DNA of 61,978 nucleotides from Scleroderma bovista (GCA_037178675.1 JAYMGJ010000278.1:1-61978), one strand, 5' to 3'. Numbered from the stretch's first letter, positions 11,499-24,200 are shown. The notes: generated by a model from the sequence alone, not told the origin. A program made the numbers and translations.

Positions 11499-11965
11499 TC
11501 AAAATATCAGAATGCTGGCACTGGGCGCCTAAATTTGACATTTGGGCGCTAAAAATGATTCTTCCTTTTCTCCTTCGTTTCTCCTTCGTTTCTTCTGCTT
11601 CTTTGGTTGTTCTTGTATGGGAGTTGGACTGCAGTAGGTTGCATTCCTCTCTCATACTGAAATGATCATCAATCCTTGGATTCTTCTGCTTCTTGGCGGT
11701 TCTCGTGCGATAGATGACTGTCCATGTTGGCATTCATCTCTCGCATCAGGATAGTCATTCTTGTGCGATAGATGGCTACAACGAGCTTGTATTCATTCTT
11801 CGCATAAGGATAGTCTTGACTTTGTGTGATATGGATAGCGAGGGCTGTCTGTATCCCTCAAGTTGGGACAATCTTTCAACAGATCTTGGGTGTGCGTTCT
11901 TCGCATTAGTTTCATCGGCTAACTTTCTCCATGTCCACAGTACCAAACACGTTTGGTGCATGACA
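11499..11965 (+). repeat. Structured dispersed repeat, copy A
   Basis: Matches 47542-47919 in the same orientation. The sequence holds three or more tandem stem-loop units in which TGCGATAGATG-type 5' arms can pair with CATCTCTCGCA-type 3' arms, separated by CTTCTGCTTCTTGGCGG linkers. It ends with the hairpin ACCAAACACGTTTGGT. Both copies start with TCAAAATATCAGAATG. A 5' TC start and a hairpin near the 3' end recall Helitrons, but there is no CTRR end. This copy is longer than copy B by about 90 bp. Confidence 0.75.
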
Positions 11966-12257
11966 GCGGGACACACTACTCACTTAGTGGGCTTATATCT
12001 TCTGTTGACGTGTGTCTTGTTTGGAGATATCAACAGACATTCGTGACATGAACGCGCATCGCGACATGGTCATGGGATAGCCTAGAAAATCCAGGTCTGG
12101 AGTTTGTCAACATTGACATGGGATGCCACCTATCCACCGTAGATTGCATCTGATATGATCCGGTAAATTGCAAATTGTCAAAGCCATCAATTAGTGAGAC
12201 ATTGGGCACAGATACGAGGAGACACTGGGAGAGATACTCAGACTGACCTACCACATC

Positions 12258-15200
12258 ATGCCCCCCCACCGCTGCAACTATTGCTTGAGACCTATAGCAA
12301 CAGAGGCAGGCATCAAGCGGCACATTGCACAGTCACCTACATGCCACGATCAATGGACGAAGCAGCTTGAACAGATGGCATTCACTGCATCAAATGGGGA
12401 AGGTAATCAGCTGCCTGAGGTGACGAATGATGATGCACCATATGAATGGATGGACCAATTCGATGGTACGGACGGTCCTGATGATGCACTTGATGTGCCG
12501 GATGGACACCTAGTTCATCAGTCTAATGCAGTTAGGGATCCTGGCCCACCTGATCTCTGTGAGCGGCCATCGAAGCGCACGTGAGTGGAGGAAGAAAATG
12601 AGGCCTTGCCTCCCTGGCCGGCCTCTGGTCGCTTCACTGAACAGTACACAGGCACCGCTGCTACAGCCCTAGGCAGGAAGCAGACAGTCTTTGAATCTTT
12701 GGAAGCTGCAGAACTTGAAAAAGGCGAGGGCGATTGGGCGCCTTTCTGCGATGAAGATGAATGGGAATTTGCCTGTTTTTTGATGAAGAACCTTGGCCAA
12801 ACAAAGATAGATGAGCTATTGAAGCTTGCCCAAGTAAGTGAAACAAGAACAGCTCACCTACTCGACGCTGATTGCAACCCATGAGTTGTAGGTGTGGAAG
12901 AGCAGTGTTTCATTCGATAATGCACACTCCTTCCTCAAACATATCAATTCTTTATACACCGGCCCGGCTTGGACGTATGAAACGATCAATGTTGAAGGAG
13001 ACGTCGTGGGCGAGGATGGGGCCATGAAACGGGAAACGGTAGAACTGTGGCGAAGGGATCCGGTGGAATGTGTGGAGGAGCTGATTGGGAATCCTGCATT
13101 GCGAGATATGATGGTGTATGCTCCAGAGCATGCATATGCAGATGCAAAGGGAGATAATCAGATATATGATGAGTTGTGGACAGGCAACTGGTGGTGGGAA
13201 ACCCAAGTAAGTACTCACCATCAATTGAAAAAGATGTGACCGAGCCAATGATGATGCATAGGGGAAACTGCCTGATGGTGTTGTGGTTGCGCCAGTGATC
13301 TTGTCCTCTGATAAGACAGCGCTGTCTGTGTTCAGTGGGGACAAGAAAGCTTGGCCTGTATATCTTACAATTGGGAACATCTCGAAAGATGTCAGAAGAC
13401 GGGTGTCAGCGCATGCAACGATCCTAATCAGTTACTTACCTGTGTCAAAGCTGGAGTGTTTTCAAAAGAAAACATGATCTGTTGCAGGGTACTGTCTATT
13501 CAACTATGCAATGTCTTTGTTGATGTGTCCGCTGGCCGAGGCTGGTCGACAGGGAAAGGCCATGATTTGCGCTGACGGCTTTGTGTGTTGAGTACATCCG
13601 ATCCTCGCAGTGTATGTTGCCAACTTTCCTGAGCAATGTCTTGTGGGATGCAACAAGGAGAGCTGTTGCCCTCGCTGTCTGGTTCAATCGCAAGATCATG
13701 GCGACCTTGAGGAAAGTGCTGGCAGCCGCAGCATGGAGGACACCTTGAAGACCTTGAAGCAGAAGCGAAGAAACAAGCAATTGAAGAAGTTCAATAAAGA
13801 AGGTTTGCGACCAGTCTTTGAACCTTTTTGGAAAGACCTTCCCTTCACCGATATCTTTGCCTGCATCACACCCGATATCCTCCATCAACTCCATAAAGGT
13901 ATCTTCCACAACCACCTGGTGCAGTGGTGCTTGGGCGTTATTGGTGAGAAGGAGATGGACACCCGCTTTCAGGCCATGGGCCAATACCCAGGCCTTCGCC
14001 ACTTCAAGAAAGGCATTTCCGCGGTCTCACAATGGACAGGCACGGAACACAGGGAGATGCAGAGGGTTTTCGTAGGTTTACTTTCAGGTGCGGCCAAAGA
14101 CAATGTCCTCCTCATGGCTCGCTCGCTTCTGGACTTCATCTCCTATGTGCAATTCCAACAACACACGGACCAAACTCTCAAAGCTATGCAGGACAGCCTG
14201 AGTCTGTTCCATGCGCATAAGGACATCCTCACTGAGCTTGGCATACACGATCATTTCAACATCCCCAAGATCCACTCCCTCATCCACTACATATCATCAA
14301 TCCGAGCGCTCGGCAGCACTGACAGATACAACACGGAATACCCTGAACACCTTCACATCGACTACGCTAAGGATGCCTACCGTGCCAGCAACAAATGGGA
14401 TTATGTCGAACAAATGGCCTTGTGGCTTCAACACCAAGAGGCTATCCATCACAGGACTGCTTACCACGCCTGGAGACAGCTTAAGAAGCCTGCAAGCAAG
14501 GACACCATTCATGGAAGCTCGGGTGGAGGGGTTGATGACTCAGATGTTGAACCAGACACGGGTGACCGTCCCGGGAGAGGGTGCTGGCGAAGTTACTGCG
14601 CGAGGGCTGTCAGGTATGTAGTACTTATGGCACCTGTGGCAGTTATTGAGGAGATGGTTGTCCTAGTGAAAGCCCACTACAAAGTGGCAAAATCCCCTGC
14701 CCATCGCAGGGTCTCCATTCAGCAGTTGCAGAGCGACTACAACACACTCCATTTCCTTGAGGTGCTCAAGCGGTTTCTTAATTCCTGCGTGACTAGAGAC
14801 AAAGTAGTACTTCCCGTGGAAACAGATCAGTTTGACATATACAACCAACTATATGTCACAAGCGGGCCTAGCATGGTCACCGGACACGATTCAGGCTGGC
14901 AAAAGATTCGTGCCAAGGCGAAGGTCGCCGCTTGTGGCCGCCAGGCCAAGACCCCAGCAAGATTCGATACAGTTTTTGTGTGGGATGAAGGACATCGGCT
15001 GAGAGTTTTTTTGGGACCCAATGGTAAGTACCAGACCTCATCATCGTGACAAGTGTGCACTGATGCATATTTTACTCAAAGGGGTGCAGATCGTGCAAGT
15101 GCACATCATATTCAAGCTTCCAGACCATCTCGGCCTCTACCCGCATCCACTGGCGTATGTTGAGTGGTTTACCTCACTCTGTCGCCGTGACCCTATCTCT

Positions 15201-15416
15201 GGGCAGTTCATCATCACCCGTTCAATGCAAAACCATCAGCGCAATGTGGTGGTAATCAGCGTGGATCGCTTCGCATGCCCTTGCCATCTACAAGCCCAAT
15301 GTGGGAGGAGTATTAGTTCGGATTGGTCCTCTGAGAATGTGCTGGAGATCGCGAGTGTGTTTCATGTTAATTCGTATATTGACTTAGATACATTTGTTGC
15401 CCTAGCCAGTGACTAG
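12258..15416 (+). pseudogene. Plavaka-type transposase, copy 1, three premature TGA codons
   Basis: Exons 12258-12833, 12892-13206, 13262-15023 and 15082-15416, with introns of 55-58 bp, give 996 codons in one frame. The N-terminus has a C2H2-like finger (CNYCLRPIATEAGIKRH). The core has LWRRDPVECVEELIGNP, APVILSSDKTALS, KAWPVYLTIGNISKDVRR, TPDILHQLHKGIF and FKKGISAVSQWTGTEH. The C-terminus has YPHPLAYVEWFT and VLEIASVFHVNSYIDLDTF. This order is characteristic of the Plavaka group of fungal CACTA-related transposases. In-frame TGA codons at 12582-12584, 13475-13477 and 13589-13591 inactivate it; the last follows a TGT where relatives usually have two arginines, so CGT-CGA to TGT-TGA is likely. 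Terminal repeats were not identified. Confidence 0.9.
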
Positions 15417-16589
15417 CATTTCCGATGCCAATGAATTGAGACTTATTGAATGTGTAATCATGTCAGCATGACAATATAGACTACATTGACTCTGAAAGAT
15501 ACATAGTGCGAATGTGAGCTACAGTGTCTATACCAGCTATCGGGATGACACTGTCAGCAATGGTGTCGACAGCGTGCTATCTGTCACACGGTGACAGCTG
15601 GATAGCACTCCAGATCATGTGCCTAATGCAACATATTACTACTGAGGCTCCAGGAGACACAGTACCTTGGTGGCTATGCTACATAGCAAAAGGTTTTTCC
15701 TGATGAATGTGATGCTGCCTTTTTATCACCTCCCTATCAGCTGTGCAAGTATACATGATAATAATCATCAGCAAATCTGTCAAATACTATCCGAGCTATT
15801 ATGGCTTTTTTTGTGCCTTTCAGGACATTTAGGGCTTATTGGACTTTTCTGCCAAGGTGGCCAGCACAACATAACAAACATAGGTCAGAAAAAGTCAATT
15901 AAGCCCAGCAGGCCCCAATAATGTCATAATAAGTCCAAAATGTTGGCGAATTACCGCAAAGTCAAAAAAGTACCGATAGTCATTATTATACAGCTCAAGT
16001 AAGAAACATGACATAGAGGTGGGATATACATAGTAATTCTTGTCCATTAGTAAGTAGGGAGTTGCGAGGCCAGGTCGGTGGCGGCGCTACTGGCCCAAGT
16101 AAGAGACACGACGTAAAGGTGGGGTATACATAGCAATTCTTGTCCATTAAATAGGGAGTTGCGAGGCCAGGTCAGTGACGGTGCTGTATATGATATCTGG
16201 CTTCTTTCGTCAAGAAGGAAGTCAGCTCTAAATGCCACTGACAAGTGAGTATACTATGTACATCACCAGGGAGGCAAAGGCGAACAACTTACTTTTGGTT
16301 GGGGGGTGCTTGAACATGTTCTGACAACATCGACTATCCTGTTGACGAGGAAGCCAACACGACCTTGACCGAAAGGTCCTCAATGCCGGCTGGTGTGGGG
16401 GGTGGCACAGAGGAGGTGGGGGTTGATGTAGAGTACTACGTTGGCAAGGTAATTGAGGGGTGTAGTGTAATGCGGTGGAGGGCAGATGCGATAAAGTATG
16501 GAAACTTGACCATGGAGCCAGACGAGGATGGCGGTAACTCCGGGCAAGCGAATAGGTGGGTAACAAACCTGGTGCGTAGGCGTGGTATG
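15417..16589. other. Gap between the two Plavaka elements: hairpin and short tandem duplication
   Basis: No gene is seen. The interval includes imperfect inverted arms at 15832-15851 and 15886-15905 (GGGCTTATTGGACTTTTCTG and its complement) around a 34-bp loop. It also includes a hairpin near 15580-15608 and a two-copy tandem duplication of about 95 bp at 15995-16190. Part may be the 3' end of copy 1. Confidence 0.6.
15995..16190. repeat. Two-copy tandem repeat, about 95-100 bp
   Basis: Both units contain TACATAG, AATTCTTGTCCATTA and AGGGAGTTGCGAGGCCAGGT in the same order. Unit 1 starts near 15995 and unit 2 near 16095. They differ by substitutions and a small deletion in unit 2. Confidence 0.8.
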
Positions 16590-17190
16590 TGCTCGTGGCC
16601 ATAGAAGGGGTCAGCTTGCCACAAAACAGACCCTGCCAATTGGAGTTTCTGATGTGCGTTGGAAGGAGTAGGGAAGTTGTAAGACTGGGGGGACTTACCA
16701 GGTGAGGATAAGGTATCCGGGGGTGGGAGGCATTGTGTGAAGGGGTCAACCTGGCGCGTAGGCACAATATGTGCTCATGGTCATAGAAGGGGTCAGCTTG
16801 CCATGAAACGGATGCTGCCGATTGGAGTTTCTGATGTGCGTTGGAAGGAGTAGGGAAGTTGTAAGACTGGGGGTACTTACCAGATGAGGATAAGGTATCC
16901 AGGGGTGGGAGGCAGAGAGGGTCAGGTTGCTGTGAAACAGACGCTGCCGATTGGGGTTTCTGATGTGTGTTGGAAGGAGTAGGGAAGTGGCAAGACTGGG
17001 GGTACTCACCAGATGAGGATAAGGTATCCGGGGGTGGGAGGCAGAGAGGGTCAGGTTGCCATGAAACAGACGCTGCTGATTGGGGTTTCTAATATGCATT
17101 GGAAAGAGTAGAGAAGATGGAAAACTGGGAGTGCTTACCGGCTGAGGTCCTGAGGATAAGGTATCCGGGGGTGAGAGGCGTTGTGCAGTG
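16590..17190 (-). repeat. Tandem repeat with 129-bp unit and intron-like borders
   Basis: The anchor GAGGATAAGGTATCC recurs near 16704, 16886, 17015 and 17152, so spacings are 182, 129 and 137 bp. Read on the minus strand, each unit contains a good 5' splice consensus (GTAAGTACC or GTGAGTACC), a pyrimidine-rich stretch and CATCAG. One unit has an extra stretch of about 50 bp that is also present once at the left end. A minus-strand frame stays open across several units because 129 is a multiple of 3, but this could be coincidence. No known protein is recognised. Confidence 0.75.
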
Positions 17191-17396
17191 CATGAAAGAG
17201 GGGTGTGCTGATTGGTACATGGTACCACGGTTGAGCCATCGAGGTGGTTTGCCCAAATTGCCTGTGGTGGCTTCACTTTGATGCATGGCACTGCAACTGC
17301 ACAGCATGAAAAAACATCGATGACAAATTGGAAAAGAGGGTACATGCGGAGGTTGCACAATGGGTGGGTTTCCGCACTGCATAGCCCAGCACAGAG

Positions 17397-20300
17397 CTAG
17401 AACACAATCTTGAACGCATGATGATCAGCATATTTATTAACATAAAAAGAATGAAACATGTCATAAGAATTGTGAGGTCCAATGTCTCCAACAATGTTGT
17501 GAGAAGCGTAGACGGGGATGAGATGCGCTGCACAATAAATAGTGTCAATGTGAATGACAGCGACGTTTCGAATATTGTGTGCTTGGTAGCCTGGGTGGAC
17601 AATCCACATCCCCGTAGCCTCATCAGGGCCATTCCCTATGCGGTCGAACCAGTGCACAACGGCACATTGATGTTCTGTCCCTAGATACTTGAATGAAAAA
17701 AAAAAACATAAGACACGCACAATGTCCAGGCCATGCATGCCTTGCATCTGTGGGTCGGTTACAACAAACACGCAATCCAAACGGGGGTTCCCATCCTGCC
17801 ACATGGGGCAGGAACAGATATACTCATGACGCATGTCATAGATGCCACTTAGATCACTGGGTGCGAAGAAAGTGGAGCATGCAGAGTTAAAGACATGGAG
17901 TGGACCATCGTAAAATGGGCACTCGTCGGGAGGGATATTGTCTGGATTGCGAGGATTGGTAGCATGGAGTTGAGAGTGGAGGTAGCAGCATAAAAGGCTT
18001 GAGAACTGTGGCATGTTAAGCTTGTCTGCCAGGGCAGCTACTGTCCGTGCACGATTACATTCTAAGATGGGTTGATCAGTAGTACTGCTGCAAGAAACTG
18101 AGTAGTAAAACGTACGATGAATGCGTGCCAATGTTACATGTGCATCAATCCTCATTGAGGTGTCAACTGCTTCACCTGCATCCTCTTCATGGCCTGCTGT
18201 CGTTTGCTCTATGTCTGGTGCGTTGTGGCCACCTTCCTCGATGCCATTGTGCTGATCATGATCCCCATTAGCACGGTGTTCTAAATGAGAGTCAACATCA
18301 ATGACAACCAGTGAAATGGAATTTCACACCTAATGCATTGAGCATCTGAGATACACATGTTCCATTCAGCATACCGTGCTCTTTAAAATCTGCACACACT
18401 GCAGCAAGTTTGTCGAGCCTTTGGTTAATCAAAAGCATTTGGCCCAAAGCTTGAAAGCGGTTAGTATGCCGATAAGGCCGTTTGACGGCCTTAATATGTT
18501 TTGACTCAGTAATTGAGGAACAAAGTCCATTTGGTGCACCAAACTGGCGGATAAGGTGGTTGTAGTGCTTCATTGAATGTTGCCAGGGTAGCAAGAAGGT
18601 GTTGACTACACCGGTGTTCCGGAAGGCTTTGCGAAAATTATGGAAGCGTTGAAGTGCATCGTCAATTTCGTCGAGTGATTGCTCAGTGACAACATTTCGA
18701 CGAACAAGATAAGAGAATTCGAGGAAAGCTCGAAATGTATGCACTATGTCTTTTGGCACGTAGCCTTCGATGGCTGCAATGTAAACCTGTGTAACATTGG
18801 TCAATAATCACAGCCAGGAAAAATATAAACATTATTACCTTCATTAGACCTTTTGAATCGTCACTGGTCCACTGCTTAAAGTTCCGCCCTTGGGGGAAGC
18901 GCCGCAGGCCAGTAAATGGCGCCACAGCTGCGATCCTGAAAGTAATAATCAAAGAAGTGAGCGGTATGAATCACTGAATCACATACCACCGGTCAATTTC
19001 ATCAAGGATCTTCTCTGCACCTGCCTTTGTATGAATTTGGATGAGGTACTTCTCAACCCATTCCACCAAGTGATCTTTGAATCCGCCCTTGATGAGTTGG
19101 TGAAGAATATCCGGTGAGAGCATTTGATAGATATCCACACGCAGGAAGTCATTTGTAAATGGCTGTCTTCGATTAGACACCTTGTTATAACAAAAAAGGA
19201 GTACGAACTTACCACCAAATCACCCACAATTCCATACACATCCCAAAGTTTGCAAAATTCGAATTCTTCAATCACTGTATCAGCGTGCTCTCGGTGACAG
19301 CGGAGTGCTTCTTTGTCAAGGTTTGTCCGATGTGCAAGCCATTTTGGGCACCAGTTATGCACAATGCACAATAAAAGAACTTTCTCCTCGTAGTCTGCAA
19401 TGTATGCTGCAAGGCTGTAAATAACATGCCGGTAGTAGTAGTCATCTCCAAACAACACAACCTCCAGGACCTTCATGGCGGAACGAAGCGAAAAAAGTAT
19501 GCGTGTGAGTGAAGAATGAAAAAGCTGATGCTTGAATTTACAGAATTCTGCAGAGTCTGCATGCTCTCTCGTTGCTGTGCGACATGTCTTGAGCAGCACA
19601 AAACGAAGCAAACTATATTATACATACTTTTGGGCATTGCAAGAAATCCAATAAGAACAACAGCATTGCGGTGTCCACGACAGACAGTGTTCCACACATT
19701 TCCTATGGAGAGGTATAGTGGGTAATAGTCCGTTTGTCCTGTTGCTACAGACACCATTGTCTTGTCACTCCCCAGAATAATAGGGACCAATGTTGCGCCG
19801 GCTGTTGTCAGATCGTCTCAAATGATCCGGTCCTAAGTACTTGAAATTAGTATAAATTTACAGTAATAGATATGCTAATACCACTTCTTCCCAAGCCCAG
19901 TCGCCGGACATAAAGTCTTGCCAGTGCCTCCTATCGTTTGCGGTGTCGTATTCCCGGTAGGGTATATAATCCATTTCGTTCGTAAATTGAGGACTTGCAA
20001 GGATGTTGTGAACAACTTGACGTGGGTCACGATACCATACATTGTATGTGTCGGACATCCAAGGGGTCGCGTCATTCTCTTGGTCACCACTTTTGTAACA
20101 CACAGTGAAGTTCTCCCACTTCACGTTGCCAACACATGTGCTGTCAATTATATGGTAGAGATCTGTGTGATTAGAAAATAGCGGCTCCCCACCCAGTTCC
20201 AGCATTGATGCAGCCCAAATCTCAAGCAATGCATCAATTTTTTTAATGGGCATTTCAGCATGTGTAAAGAGAAAGTCAGCAAGTTCGAATTCCAGCTGGT

Positions 20301-20819
20301 TACAGTACGGAGACCAGTCATCTGGTGCCTTCGGTAAACGTGGTGGCAGTGGGGCATCATCAGGTAGAAAATGTCCAAGAGCATCACATTTTTGTGCTGT
20401 AAAGATGTTAGTAAAGTGTTCAGGTGATCATGGATCCAAGGCTTACCATTGAGACCTGGATGATAATTGTGGTGAAGCTTGCTGCCAGGACCAACAAACT
20501 CAGCCCTTAAAGCCTCATGTTCTCCCTCAAATGGGTCTCCTCCTTCATGGCTGCTGTCTTCCCCTTGATAGCCGTCTCCCCCTTGATAGCCGTCTTCTCC
20601 TTGATGGCTGCCTTCTTGATGGCCGTCGAAGGTGTGTTCGCATAGTGGAGATGCTCTATCGTGGTGATCGAAAGATGGATGAAGGGTGCGCTTGTGCTGA
20701 GTGAGGCCAGTGAGATTTCTGAACCAGCGGTTGCACCCTGGTGCGTCACAAGGGTATTGGGCAGCACAGAAAGGCCTTTGTGTTGGCCTTTGACGACGAC
20801 AATTTGCAGCTGGCGGCAT
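17397..20819 (-). pseudogene. Plavaka-type transposase, copy 2 (divergent lineage)
   Basis: Starts at ATG 20819 with a C2H2-like finger (CDAPGCNRWFRNLTGLTQHKR). The first introns are 20397-20446 and 19833-19881, with at least six further exons. Landmarks are [102 protein letters not shown] and NGLCSSITESKHIKAVK, ending HAFKIVF at 17397. It is far from copy 1 in sequence, so the two are separate lineages. A TGA at 19818-19820 at the start of exon 3 falls where arginine is plausible. Other arginine-to-cysteine changes, such as VCRGHRN where relatives have VRR, fit the same C-to-T decay. Confidence 0.88.
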
Positions 20820-20998
20820 CTTCAGAGTCGTAAACACAGTAAGGACCGCATGGTCAATAAATGGTCAGGGTGAGCAGCACTTAGCACCAAAAATTGTGTT
20901 ATTTGTTTGCAAACAAACCTTAGCTGTGCGCGAATAAAAATGACAAGTTCAAACTCACTGTTCGTTGTCTCCATCTCCTGCCTGCTACAACAGGTACC
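20820..20998. promoter_or_regulatory. Shared intergenic region of a divergent transposase/companion pair
   Basis: Only 179 bp separates the start of Plavaka copy 2 (minus strand) from the start of the next gene (plus strand). A shared promoter region is an inference from geometry; no specific sites are assigned. Confidence 0.4.
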
Positions 20999-23340
20999 AT
21001 GTCGGCCAATAATCCCTCTGGGGGTCAATGTCTGCGTCGAGAAAAAGCTAACCTACACCCAGGCCAGATAGTTCTCGACACACAAGCTAAACGATGTACC
21101 CCAGTGGAGAAGAGAGCCGACGACTTGCATGCACAGCAAATCAAAGATGCTCATGCAACTGCTGTTCAGCAGGGTTGTGCTTGAGTCAGCAAGATGGAGG
21201 CAACCATGGAGGTCGAACAGGCAAGGCAAGAAGCTGTGAAAGCAAAGCCGGTGAGACCAAGATGGGGGGGAAGTCAAGGGAGACCCACCAAGACTGCTCC
21301 TCGTGCCAATAGTGAGGATTCGTTTTATTAAATCCCCAGATGGCTAATTGATCAGGTGCAGCTGATATAGAAATGGATACTCAACGTGCACCGGCCATCA
21401 ATGCCACTGTCAAGGACCCTTTGAACACAAGGGATATTGATAAGCCTCTGCCAATTGGGGTTAGGGCCACTCACAGTAGTTGTGCACTGAGAAGACAAAA
21501 TGCTATGACCGATGTGACTGAAGAGTCCAGGTTGTCAACACGTGTCACACCAGAACAAGAACTATTGTCAGAGTGGTGGGTATTTTCTGAAAACAATGTT
21601 GCTTCTCACTGAATCTACTCTATACTGGCTCAACCTCACCTGGAATATCAGCATGCCAAACAAGAGGACTGCCCTGGCTGGCCGTGTCAAGAACTGGGCT
21701 AACAGTGTTGATCGTAGTGAGGGAAATGGTACCCCTCAGAACACTGCTGCTTCCAATTGTTCAACCCATGGAATGTCTCGTGCACCGTCCTCCACTACCC
21801 CTTCCTTGTCAACCAAGGCTACCAGCATCAGTTCAGCTGCCCCTCCAGTGTACAAGAAGACTCCCACTCCAATTTCGAGTGCTGTACCCGATGCTCAGGA
21901 CAAAGAGTTACCCGTCTGGACCACCAGGAAGCACAGGACTATGGTAAGCATTCAATGAAGAAGATCAATGATTCTCATTCTACTTGATTTCCAGTCGGTG
22001 TTGCACACTACTGTTAACTTAGAGGAGAGTGACGATGAGTTTATCACACCCATCTCTGAAGCAGTCAAGACCGGTTCGAAGCACAAGCATGCAGATTATC
22101 CCGACACTGAATATATCGTGTCCAGTGAGGTTGATGAAGTGGACAATGATGGCTACAATGATACAGGCAGCCCGCAACAGACCACAAAGACGCCTCGTGT
22201 AACTGCAATGGTGCGTCTCCTTGTTTGATCAATTACCATACTAACTTTGTGGAGCGGCAGACTAATATTACCATCGACAAGCCGGCAAAGAAACTGCGGA
22301 CCAGCCCTAGCAACACCATGACTGAACAGTCAGGAGATTTGGCTATAGCGGGTACCGCAAGCCAAACACCATCAGCTGGAACCAATAGTGCAGGAACGGG
22401 TGGTGGTCGCTTCCGCTACATGAACAGGCATTTGCCTCCTGCGCTCCAACAGGATAGGAAGTGGACCAAACAAATCCTTCCTGCCCTTCTGAGGTGGGCT
22501 GGTAGCTTGGGTGATCCATGGGTGATCCCGGACCAGGACCTAGTGCGAACCCTCCGAATCATTGTCACCTCTGTGGACCCGCATTTTGACAGCTTGGATG
22601 AAATCCGTCCTGGAATGCCCATCTTCGTGCTCGTAATTAATATTTTTTTAGTTTAATTGAATGTTGGACTCATGCTCTCTTGAACAGGCAACTCGGCGGC
22701 TCAGTGTGTGGCGAAGCAACTTCGGTTCCACCGCTATTGCTCTTGTGGCTCACTTCCTTGCTTCAGATGGTGACGACACAAAGTCTTTTGCTGCTATACA
22801 GGAGACATGTCTTGACCTCCTGGATGGGTTTGCATTCCTGTACCAAGATCTTGATCCTACGACAGCAGAGAATGCCTATCGATCGTGTTTTTTCTTGCAG
22901 CTCTTTGCTCATGCCCATCTGCGCCCTTGCATTGGGTGCCCTGACATCCCAAGGCTCAACACTGATGATCTGAAGGAACACGGTGTCAAAGGGGCAATGT
23001 CCCTTTGCTGTTCTGCGGTAGGTCACAGTTTATCTATCAGCGGGTGGCAGCATAACAGTTGTTTCAGCTCGAACGTGCCATTCGTCTATTCTACAAAGGT
23101 GAACTACTTGTCAATGACCAGATCAGTACCCGTGGCAAGGCTACTGCAAAAACTCCTCTCAAGTCCAAGAAAGCTTCTGAAAAGGAATCCTCGACCAACT
23201 TGGCATTCTCCGACCTGAACTGGGGGTCGTGTACCAGGCAATACTTCATTTCAGTTGCTAGACGCAATCTCGCCACACTGAAGGAAGTTGTCACTATGGC
23301 AAATGCCCTCACCAGAGTCGAGACACAAATTTATTTTTGA
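20999..23340 (+). pseudogene. TE-associated protein divergent to Plavaka copy 2
   Basis: The first exon starts at ATG 20999 (MSANNPSGGQ) and is broken by a TGA at 21182-21184 within GCA-TGA-VSKMEAT, after which reading resumes. Later exons are low-complexity and Ser/Thr-rich. A conserved C-terminal domain then begins YMNRHLPPALQQDRKW and includes DPWVIPDQDLVRTL, LSVWRSNFGSTAIALV, FLYQDLDP, LERAIRLFYKGEL and DLNWGSCTRQY. I associate this domain with basidiomycete genes near transposases but know no function. The last codons before the stop at 23340 run into the dispersed repeat that begins near 23313, so the natural C-terminus may be lost. Confidence 0.6.
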
Positions 23341-24200
23341 AATTTAAATCAAGGAGAATATTATTATATAAACTTGAAGTTTTGTACAGGCCAAAACTAA
23401 TCTCCCGATCATCGTCTGGTCATTGCCTGATCATTGCCCGGTCATCAGGCACCCATCCTTTTCACACCCAAAGCTCATCACAACCAATCACATTCCGGAC
23501 CAGCCTACATTAGAAAGGGAGTCTCTTATGTCTGTCCTTTAATTGAGAATAATCCTCGCTCCAACATATCTCCCCATTTGAGTCACAAGTCAGGTATTAG
23601 TACATTGACACCAAATAATACATGAGGGAAGGTAAGGTGTAAATTGTATGCACAAGGGATACAACACCTGGTGCTGTAGTCAGTTGTTGTAAACTGGATG
23701 GAAACCAAACTACTTACTGAGATCAAGCCACAACAACTTTCATCCACGGGAACTTCTCATCCGAGATCTTGAGCGATTCTTTTTATCATTCATTAAGCTC
23801 TGACATCCACAGGCCATCGTACAGCGCCTTGGGGAAGCCCATTACTGGGTCCTGAGAAGTCACTGGGCTATCCGGTGCATGCTTCCTAGGGAGAGGTCTT
23901 GAACCCTGCAGGGAAAAAATGTCCTTGTCAATAATCCACTGAAGGTCTACAATTTCTAGTTCCTTCTTGATATTCCTCCGCCAGTCCATATTCTTCACTC
24001 AAAGAATGTTCGTAACACTATTTTCTACAGAACTTTCTTCTGAGCTCATACCAACCTCTCCCAGAGTTTTGATGAGATGCTGGAGCCACTTCCAGCTTGG
24101 TAGATCGTCATCGAGGTCTTCTGATTTTATGGCGATGATGTTGTCGAGAATCATTTCCCTGTGACAATATTTCTAGGTAAATATGATTTTAGTAAAGAAA
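23313..24200 (-). repeat. Duplicated segment, copy 1 (inverted relative to 58631-59515)
   Basis: The complement of this stretch aligns over about 890 bp with 58631-59515. The homology covers the last exon of the coiled-coil gene, part of the intron before it and about 450 bp downstream. It ends near ACCAGAGT on the left and inside an intron on the right. Most differences between the copies are transitions at CpG. Confidence 0.9.

Noticed and set aside
11499..11965. Calling the structured repeat a Helitron
   Set aside because: The TC start and end hairpin fit, but there is no CTRR terminus, no A-T insertion site and no Rep/helicase gene in the window.
16746..17360. A 204-codon minus-strand ORF
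   Set aside because: It stays open mainly because the 129-bp repeat unit is a multiple of three, and it reads through sequences that look like introns. No domain is recognised.
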